This document shows, piece after piece, positions 56,665 through 64,000 of a DNA stretch of 64,000 nt (positions within the stretch are counted from its first letter, which is position 1; the number at the start of each line of letters is the position of its first letter). Made by a program: the position numbers and the translations under genes. Under the pieces are notes generated by a model. It made no database searches and had not been told where the DNA came from. It saw nothing but the letters and a program-made list of their open reading frames with translations. The DNA is from Bog-756 sp963812885 (GTDB taxonomy: Bacteria; Actinomycetota; Acidimicrobiia; Acidimicrobiales; RAAP-2). The stretch is from positions 186,001 through 250,000 of the forward strand of contig CAWEWZ010000002.1 in the NCBI GenBank assembly GCA_963812885.1. The letters run 5' to 3'.

Positions 56665-58699
56665 TCATCCCCACGACGAATCGCTCGACGATCGCCCAAC
56701 TTTATCAGCGAGCGCCCGTTCGACGACAGCTGACCACGACGTTCCTGCCGGCTGCTCGGCCCAGGCCTCATGGAGGGCGCGGATTCGCTTCCGGTGGTTC
56801 TCCCACGATTGCGCGTCCTCGAGGAGGGCTACCACGGTGAGCGCGAACTCAGCCACATCGTCGGTAATGGCCAGGGCTCCCGTCTGGTGGAGATCGATTC
56901 CTTCGGCCCCGACGGGTGTGGCGACGGTCGGCACGCCGTATTGCAGGGCTTCGATTGTCTTCAGCTTCACGCCCGCACCGAACCGGATAGGAGCAATCGC
57001 CACTCTGGCATCGCCGTAGAACATGGCCAGATCCCGGACACGGCCCTCGAACACGACGCTCGGGCTCGCGTACTTCAAGACTTCTGACGGGGGATTCTGA
57101 CCGGTGACCCGCAGCCTGACCCACGGGATCCGAGCGCGTATCAGAGGGAGGACCTTTTGTACGAACCAGGTCAGTCCGTCCGCGTTCGGCGATCCGGCCC
57201 CGGACAGCCAACCGGCGACGAAGATGACGTCGCATCGCTGATCGAAGGATCGGTCCGTCCACTGAGGATCATGCAATCGGGCCTCGATGATGTGCACAGG
57301 CGACGCGCCCTCGAGCTTTCGGGCGAATGCCGCCTCGACCTCGCTGATGCACACCGCCTGGTCGGCATCGGAGAAGTACCGTTGCTCGGATTCCTGCATG
57401 CTCCGGGCTTCGACCCTCAGTCGCTCGTTGACCAGGGGATCGTCAGACAACAGCGCCTCCCGCTCGGTCCTGCGGAAGTACAGCGCTTCGGCGTCGTACA
57501 CGATGGCGGCCTGAGGTTGGTGCTTCCGTACCATCTCCCCGAAACGCTCGTAGTTGTACGGACGGGAGATGATGACCACGTCGTACTCGATGTGAGGCCG
57601 TCGCAGATGCTCTTCGAGGTCGCCTTCGAGGATCCGTACGCCGATCCGGCAGAGCTCACCCCGGCTTCCTTCGCCGGTCGTCGCCGGGAAGAGCGACACA
57701 AAATGATCCCCGGATGCGGTGAGTTCGGAGAGGGCATCGACCATCCTGCCGAATCCGGAGCCGAGCGACGAGGCCGGGATCCTGTCATCGATGACGAGGA
57801 TCCGATTGGGTCGCCCCATCCCCACCCAGGTCGACATCTCCTCGATCTCATCATCGGTGCCGACTCGTTCGAGACGCTGTTCGAGCAGATGGGACCAACG
57901 CCGTACGATCTGCTTGCGGTTTCGCAACGTCAGGAACGTCTTGTACGTCTCGTCGACACTGGCGGACTGGATGTGGCGAACCTTCGAAAGAGGTTGGAGC
58001 CACACCTGGTGACCGATCTCCTGAATGCGCAGACAGAGGTCGACGTCTTCGAAGTAGGCCGGGTAGTAGACCTCGTCGAAACCCCCGAGCCGATCCCAGG
58101 TCGACTTCCGCACGAGCAATGAGGCTGCCGAGCAATAGTCAACCCTCCGGGCCCAGTCATAGCGGTGGGCGACGCCGGTTCCCTTACCCGATACGGCGGT
58201 TGTGGAGCCATCGGCGAAGAGCAGCGAGCCCGACTCCTGTAGGCGTGCCGTCGACATTGAGGAAGAGGCTTCCCACGGCGGAGATATCGCTACGTGCCTC
58301 TACCGTCTCGACCAGAGCACCCAGCCAATAGCGGTCCACGATGGTGTCATCGTTCAGGAGCACGATGTACCGGCCCGACGCCAGATCGACGGCGGCGTTG
58401 CACGCGCCGCCGTAGCCGAGGTTCACGCGTGACTGGATGATTCGTGCCCCGCGGACGTTCTCGCTCAGCTCCTTGAGCAATTCAGGGGTCGGCTCGTTGA
58501 GCGTGATGATGACTTCGAAGCTCACGGTGCGCTCGATCCGGGAGACGGAACGCAGGCAGCTGAGAAGGTGAGGGGCCGAGCGCCAGCCGAGGATGACCAC
58601 CGTGACATCCGGATTCGGGGCTTCCTCGAAGCACACCGGGTGGCTCTCGAAGAGAGACCGTTCGACCGGCGTGACGACCTCAGGGAGGTCCTCGCTCAC
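56665..58699 (-). CDS. Two-domain glycosyltransferase (GT2 plus GT4), frameshifted
   Basis: About 677 aa. Residues 1-270 are a GT-A family 2 domain: VTVVILGWRSAPHLLSCLRS, RVNLGYGGACNAAVDLASG, then VLLNDDT (DxD-like) and GFDEVYYPAYFEDVDLCLRI. Residues 320-660 are GT-B family 4: IRFGAGVKLKTIEALQYGVPTVATPVGAEG. A short spacer separates them. Removing the extra T at 58246 joins NVDG to RLQESGSLLFADG. Such fusions add two successive sugars to a lipid-linked or polysaccharide acceptor. Followed closely by the coiled-coil gene; a 231-bp gap separates it from the GT2 gene upstream. Confidence 0.83.
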
Positions 58700-58930
58700 G
58701 TCGACGTGCCCCCGGCCGGCCCGGTCGTCACCACAGCTGCCCCAGAATCGACAGCGTGTTCATACTGCGGGGACCCTCCGATACCAGGCCCATCGAGGAC
58801 GCAGCGAACACAGAGCCATCGTACCTTCATTCGTGGGCCGGCTTCGGGGATCTGGCAGGGATAGCCGCAGTGGATTCACGGATCCGCCCTCGGTGACACC
58901 GAGCCCGTTCTGATCCGAGGCGAACGGTCC

Positions 58931-60028
58931 CTACGTCGGTGGATCCTCGTTGCGGACCACCGTGGTGGGGTGCCGAAGGGCCCTGACCAGTCGTTGGCTC
59001 TTCGTGGCGTGGATGGCGACGATCTCCCGATCCAGGTGGGCGATCCGCTCGCGGAGCACCGTCAGGGCCTCCTCCGAACGGCGCTCGGCTTCCAGCCGGA
59101 CCGCGTCGACGTCGGCGATGATGTCCCTGGCCCGGACCCCGTCTGCCTCCGATCTGGCCAGGTCGGCCCGCACCGCCGCCAGCTGGTCCATCAGGTCGTG
59201 CACCGTGCGCTCTTCATCCGAGGCCGACCGGGCACTGACCGCTTCGCTCATGGCTGATTCATAGCCACCGACGATTGCCGTGAGATGGGCGGCATAGAGC
59301 TCACGGTGCTTCTCGGCGATACGGACGTTGTCGTCCCGAATGGCCGGATGCGCAGGCGGAATCAACCCGCCGGGATCATCACTCCTGGCAAATCCGACCG
59401 ATGGGAGTGTGGCAAAGGACCAGCCCGTCTCGACCAGCGACAGGAAGAGGTCACGATCCTGCCCGGTCTCCAGCTGCTCGTCCCAGCCCCCGACCTTCTC
59501 GATCGCCGCTCGCCGCAGCACGGCAAACGGCTCGAACCGCACCTCGGCCACGATCGCTGCCGGGTCGACCCCGGCCACCGCGATGGCCTCACCGCTGTCC
59601 TGCCATCGTCCGTCCGCCAGCACCGCGGCGAGGGTCGAGTCGTCGTTCAACAGGGTCGATGCTTCGGCCAGGATCCCGTCCAGCAACACCATCCCGACAT
59701 CGAGGTACAGCATGAACGGGGCCCGTGAAACGCGGGCACCCTCATTTCGAGCCCGACTCAGCCCCCGGTTGTCCTGACGGAGGACGTGATAGCCCCCGGC
59801 CTCGATCCGGTCCAACACCCGCAGGGCGCCGATATCGGTGGATCCCCGGTCGACGATGAACAGTTCGTGGATTCCCTGCCGCGGCAGCCGACCCAGGAGA
59901 CTGCTCAGACCCGGCCCGTCGTCGCGGGTGGTGACAACCACATCGACCTCGCAATCGGGCGAGCCCGGAGGCGGTGGCAACGGCATCGCCGCCGGCGGTC
60001 CCGGCACGTGGTCGCTCGGTCTGCTCAT
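58931..60028 (-). CDS. Glycosyltransferase family 2 with coiled-coil tail
   Basis: A 365-aa protein. The GT2 fold opens with CEVDVVVTTRDDGPGLSSLL and continues DNRGLSRARNEGARVSRAPF. The metal-binding place reads LYLDVGM where GT2 enzymes usually have a D-x-D, so donor binding may be altered. GWDEQLETGQDRDLFL is the usual later ED/ED-like block. Residues 280-345 form a coiled coil (LAAVRADLARSEADG, LEAERRSEEALTVLR). ATG 60028 overlaps the stop of the upstream glycosyltransferase (ATGA). A surface-glycan role is inferred from the neighbours. Confidence 0.82.
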   Translation of the reverse strand: MSRPSDHVPGPPAAMPLPPPPGSPDCEVDVVVTTRDDGPGLSSLLGRLPRQGIHELFIVDRGSTDIGALRVLDRIEAGGYHVLRQDNRGLSRARNEGARVSRAPFMLYLDVGMVLLDGILAEASTLLNDDSTLAAVLADGRWQDSGEAIAVAGVDPAAIVAEVRFEPFAVLRRAAIEKVGGWDEQLETGQDRDLFLSLVETGWSFATLPSVGFARSDDPGGLIPPAHPAIRDDNVRIAEKHRELYAAHLTAIVGGYESAMSEAVSARSASDEERTVHDLMDQLAAVRADLARSEADGVRARDIIADVDAVRLEAERRSEEALTVLRERIAHLDREIVAIHATKSQRLVRALRHPTTVVRNEDPPT

Positions 60029-62411
60029 GCCGGCACGAGCCGACGTCTCCGCAGACGCTCCGCGTGGGCGGCCATCCGCTCCCCCACGACCACGGGATTG
60101 CGGGTGCGCTCCATGTGGTCGCGGGCACGCTCACCCCGAGCCGACGCTCCGGCAGGATCGTCGTGGACCCGGCGGAGGGAGACGGCTGCGGCATCGAGGT
60201 CGGGCTCCGCCCAACGTCCGAGTCCGCCGTAGACGGCGATCTCGTCGGGAATGGGCACCGCTTCGGCTGGGACCAGGAAGGTCGGTGTCCTCGTCCATGA
60301 ATTCGAGGTTGGCCGACCAAGCGGTGGCCACCACCGGCTTCCCCAGCGCCATGGCCTCGGCCATGCCCAGTCCGAATCCCTCGGATCGGTGCAGCGAGGC
60401 ATAGCAGTCACACAGCTCCATCATGGCCTTCACCTGGTGGGACGGCACGGCACCATCCATCACGAGAATGTCCGGACGATCGATCGACGACCTCAGGAGC
60501 TCCATCTCCTGCCAGTGCCGGTCGCCACCGACGCTCTTGAGGACGAGATGGGCCCCGTCATCGGGATCGAATGCCGCGGCAATACGCGTCCAGGAGACCG
60601 AGTGGGTTCTTGCGCTCGAACACGCTGGCGAAGTCGAAGGTGAACAACACGACGAAGCCCTCGGGAAGGCCGAGGTCCCGGCGGGTGAGCGACGTGTTCC
60701 AGGCCGGTACGGGTACCGGCATCGACATCGGGACGACCCGCCCGAATCCCGTCCGCTCGAGTGCGCCGGCGATGAACATGCTCGGGGCCCAGACCTCGTC
60801 GACCAGTTCGAATGCCCACCGGAACGTATCGGGAGCCTGTTCCGCCTCCCAGAACCAGATGCCGGCGCTGTTCCGGCCGTGCAGCATGGAACGGGGAAGT
60901 CCGGCCATGACCGTGCCGAGCATGTCCGCATTGATGCAGAAGACATTGGTGTCGTACGACCAGTCGGCGCCCCAGCTGTTGCCCGGCTGGCAACCGAGCG
61001 ATCCACTCTCCGGATCGACGGACATGGCGTTGGCCGGGACGCCTGCCGAAGCCGCGGCCGACAGGACGAGCCGGGCCGCTTGACCGACCCCCAGTTCCGT
61101 GTTCAGGTAGCCGAGGACGTTGAGGCCTGGGCGCAGGGGCAAGCCGTCGTCGACGCCGACGGCTGTTCCTTCGAGGCCGGCGATCCGCGACGAGAGGCGA
61201 GCTCGGAGGCCATCGGGAACATCGGCGGCCCTCTGGTCACCGGCGTCGACCACCCATTTGTAGAAGTCGAGCGCGTGATGAGGATTGATCAGCGGATCGA
61301 CGAAGGACCGCTGCAGGTCCCCGTGGAGCGTCCAGAGCGTGTAGAGGTAGATGGGAAGCCGGGTGCTGCCGATTTCGGCGACGTCGACCCACGCCTCGAA
61401 CCCGTGCGGATCCTCGAAGGGGTTGGGGGGTCGCTCCACCGTCCCCCGATCGGCCTCGATCAATCCGTTCCGGTAGGTGCGACGGTAGACCGGAGTCATG
61501 ACCAGTCCGGAGGGTGTCACGCTCCATCCGTAGGGCGTGGAGAGGTCGTCGAAGTAGCCCTCGGCGATGACCTCGTCGCGGTAGCGGTGGCAGAGGCCGG
61601 CCAGCACCGGGTGATCGCTGAGAAAGACGCGTGGGCGTTCGCCCTGGTTCTCGGACAACAGGTAGGGTCTGGCCGGATCCAACCCGCTGAAATGGAAGAA
61701 CACCAAGGGCCGACCCTCGACGAAGATTCGATCCCCCTGCCTTGTCATCGAGCGCTGGTCGACGTTCCAGTAGGCCACGTTGCAGCCCGGATGGCGAACG
61801 ACGTAGTGCGGAAAGCAGTCGATGAAGTCGATCCATCGCTGATCGGTGAACATCATGTTGGCGTAGTCGATGACGGCATCTCGCTCGAGGCGCGACCTCC
61901 AGAACCCAAGGAACCCGCTGTCGATGGCGCCGATCCCGGTCCCTATGAATCCCAGGTTGTAGATGCCGGTGGCCAGGAAGTCCGCTTCAGTGGGGGTCCT
62001 CCCGTCGCGGGGAAGGGGCCGGAGGTGGTGCGGGGTCACGACGACGTCGTGCTCGGCGGCGAGGTCGGCGAGCTCGCCCACGCCTCCGAATATCTCGATG
62101 TCCGGGTCGAAGTAGAGCACCGGTCGACCCGTTCTCTCCAGGAGATGTGAGAGCAGCCAGGGCTTGACGGCCGTCGAGAACTCCAGGATGGAGTAATGGG
62201 CGGCCATCTCCCGTCCCAGCCCCTTCCCGAGCCCCACATCACGGAGTGAGAGTATCGAAAACGGCTCATCGCCAGGCTCGATCGATTCGTCGTCGATCAC
62301 CAGTACCCACAGCGTGACGTCGGGATGGTGCCGGTTGAGGGACTTCGCCAGCACCCGGGCCCGGGGCAGATAATTGCGGGCCACAATGCTGCAGCAGGTG
62401 AAATTCCCCAT
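60025..62411 (-). CDS. Two-domain glycosyltransferase (GT8-like plus GT4), two frame breaks
   Basis: About 795 aa. Residues 1-310 resemble GT8-like transferases: MGNFTCCSIVARNYLPRARV, FSTAVKPWLLSHLL and LYFDPDIEIFGG, which holds a DxD. The C-terminal half is GT4-like: LNVLGYLNTELGVGQAARLV, NSAGIWFWEAEQ and SEGFGLGMAEAMALGKPVVAT. Removing one base near 60592 joins NPLGL to WTRIAAAFDPDDG, and one C at 60284 joins DEDT to TFLVPAEAVP. ATG 62411 was chosen from where the fold starts. First gene of the leftward glycan operon; divergent from the FkbM gene. Confidence 0.8.
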
Positions 62412-62695
62412 CGGTGGATTGTACAGGACGGACCAGCCGCAGTTGATCCGAAAGATGATCATCGACCCAGGTCAGAGTCCTCCATCCCTTCCATGTCATC
62501 TCGGTCTGGAACGGCATTCGAGCCAGAGTGAACGGAGTGTGACTTCCCGATGGGGCCGATCGCCCAGCCCATTCGGACCGCGGGGCGACGCGCCACCACC
62601 CGTCGGACGAGACGGTGCCGCCGACGAACGACCCTCCGGCCTCACCGTCCCGCACTAGCCTACGTGGGCCACAAAATCAGAGGAGTGCCCGCCAC

Positions 62696-63518
62696 GTGTC
62701 CGACAACCAGGTCATGATCTCGTACGCGCAGAACCACGAGGATGTCGTACTTGATCGGGCGCTCCACGCGCCGTCCGGGTTCTACGTCGACGTCGGGGCC
62801 GCGTCACCGTTGACGGCGTCGGTGACGCGCCATTTCTACGATCTCGGATGGTCGGGTATCAACATCGAGCCATTGCCCGAATACGTGGCCGAGCTGCGTC
62901 GCGAGCGGCCGCGGGACTGGACCATCGAGGCTGCGGCCGGGGCGTCGCCCGGGCAGTCCAGCCTCTACGTGGTCGAAACCGACCACGATCTCTCGACATT
63001 CGACCCCCGGCGGGTGGAAGAAATCGCTGCTGAAGGCATTCGCACCAAGAGACGGCCGGTCGAGGTGGTGACCCTGAACGACATTCTCGGACAGGCAAAG
63101 CCGGAAACGATCGATTTCCTGAAGATCGATGTCGAAGGAGCCGAGCGGGAGGTTCTCCTCGGCCTCGACCTTCGAGTCTGGCGGCCCCGTGTCCTGTTGA
63201 TCGAAGCGACTTTCCCCAACACACAGATACCGTCGCACGAAGCCTGGGAGGGACATCGTCCTCCAACAAGAATACCGATTTGCATCGTTCGATGGCCTCA
63301 ATCGCTACTACGTGGCCGACGAGGAGTCGGCCCTCATCCATCTCCTGGCTCCGGCCAACGTGCTCGATCGATACGTACCGGCCTATGTGCAGTTGATCAA
63401 CGCCGAGCTCGAGCGAGTCCGGTCGGCCTACGCGCGGATCGAAGAGGAGATTGCCAAAAAGGATGAGCACATCGAAGCCACCGCTGCGTACGTTCGCCGC
63501 TTGGAACAAGACAGATGA
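62696..63518 (+). CDS. FkbM family methyltransferase with coiled-coil tail, frameshifted
   Basis: About 273 aa. The SAM-binding domain has SYAQNHEDVVLDRAL, GFYVDVGAASPLTASVTRHF and FLKIDVEGAEREVLLG, the FkbM core. The end is a coiled coil (LINAELERVRSAYARIEEEI). One extra G in 63248-63252 splits it; without it HEAWE joins DIVLQQEYRFASFDGLNRYY. FkbM enzymes O-methylate sugars in surface glycans and glycolipids. GTG 62696 has AGAGGAG about 10 bases before. It lies divergent from the glycosyltransferase operon, across a 284-bp gap. Confidence 0.87.
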
Positions 63519-63608
63519 CCGGCTGACCGGAGCCGGTCTTCGGGCCAGGTGAACGCATCGGGTGGTGGTCAACGGCACGGAGCCGCTTGTGCCAAGCTTG
63601 GGACCCTT

Positions 63609-64000
63609 ATGGAGGTCGGTCCCGTTGATGTCGGCCGGAGCCTGGCGTCATCGGGAAGCGTTCATCCTGGGGCAGCCGGTTCGTCGACCGAGGAACTCGC
63701 GGTTCGCCGGCAAACGGATTCCGACGGAACCGGTTGGTCCTCGTCCGCCGGGGCAACGCCACCCGCGGTCGAGGCCGCCCGGGATGCCGGGGCGTGGAGA
63801 AGCCGGCTCGTCGTCGCCATCGTCCTGGCCGTCTACCTGGGGCTGGGCGTCCTCGCCAACCTCCCATCGTGGATCGGCGGGGTCACCCACACGATGCAGG
63901 TCGGCGGCAACAGCGACCCAGGTCAGGAGGTGTGGTTCCTCGCCTGGGCGGCCCACGCCGTCATCCATCTGCAGGACCCGCTCCGCACCAATTGGATCAA
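63609..64000 (+). CDS. Polytopic membrane protein, N-terminal part
   Basis: Open from ATG 63609 to the right edge. A hydrophilic N-terminus of about 60 residues is followed by the first membrane helix (RLVVAIVLAVYLGLGVLANL) and an outer loop with GGNSDPGQEVWFLAWAAHAV and HLQDPLRTNW. The pattern Asp, WFLxW, AxxH, PL matches the first loop of the membrane protein at 19352, so this is probably a paralogue and likewise a GT-C-like transferase. The active-site Asp would be that of NSDPG. The rest lies beyond the window. Confidence 0.7.
   Translation, partial: MEVGPVDVGRSLASSGSVHPGAAGSSTEELAVRRQTDSDGTGWSSSAGATPPAVEAARDAGAWRSRLVVAIVLAVYLGLGVLANLPSWIGGVTHTMQVGGNSDPGQEVWFLAWAAHAVIHLQDPLRTNWI

Overview
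The window is about 64 kb of high-GC DNA from an actinobacterium, possibly of the class Acidimicrobiia. The support is indirect: a murT-gatD pair for lipid II amidation, a mec-cysO-cysM cysteine module followed by rph and rdgB in the order known from Mycobacterium, an F420-type luciferase-like oxidoreductase, fused HAD/PlsC lipid enzymes, many GTG starts and frequent ATGA or GTGA gene overlaps. No rRNA is present, so the class is inference.

Layout. 0-8 kb: HAD-IB hydrolase (left end missing), zinc alcohol dehydrogenase, LarA-like protein and PlsC acyltransferase on the plus strand, facing an opposed HAD/PlsC - murT - gatD operon. 8-19 kb: housekeeping and metabolic genes (LysR, GNAT, YqgE/AlgH, enoyl-CoA hydratase, a TetR/MFS pair behind a perfect 30-bp palindrome, MscL with a zinc-ribbon tail, nitroreductase/LLM operon, peroxiredoxin, thioesterase, VOC). 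19-29 kb: four large polytopic membrane proteins, three of them closely related YfhO-family paralogues. 29-43 kb: an accessory stretch, partly of lower GC, with a 14-repeat Asp-box propeller protein, a GH12 glucanase, other secreted proteins, an orphan pilin, a phosphoesterase lipoprotein, a broken cation-efflux gene and an integrase remnant abutting tRNA-Cys. 43-55 kb: core genes (GT4 glycosyltransferase, glnD, L,D-transpeptidase, methyltransferase, enoyl-CoA hydratase, DUF4388 protein, rdgB, rph, cysM-cysO-mec, smpB, ssrA). 55-64 kb: a surface-glycan locus with a sulfotransferase-like protein, two-domain glycosyltransferases, FkbM methyltransferase, coiled-coil proteins and the start of another polytopic membrane protein.

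How genes work together. MurT/GatD amidate lipid II and the L,D-transpeptidase cross-links peptidoglycan. CysM puts cysteine onto the thiocarboxylate of CysO and Mec releases it. SmpB and tmRNA form the ribosome rescue system. The glycosyltransferases, FkbM enzyme and membrane proteins probably build and decorate a cell-surface glycan.

Quality warning. About two dozen frame changes break otherwise well conserved genes. Nearly all are repaired on paper by removing one extra base, often from a short run of C or G. This looks like insertion-type sequencing error rather than decay, so broken genes are annotated over their full restored span with the break position stated.
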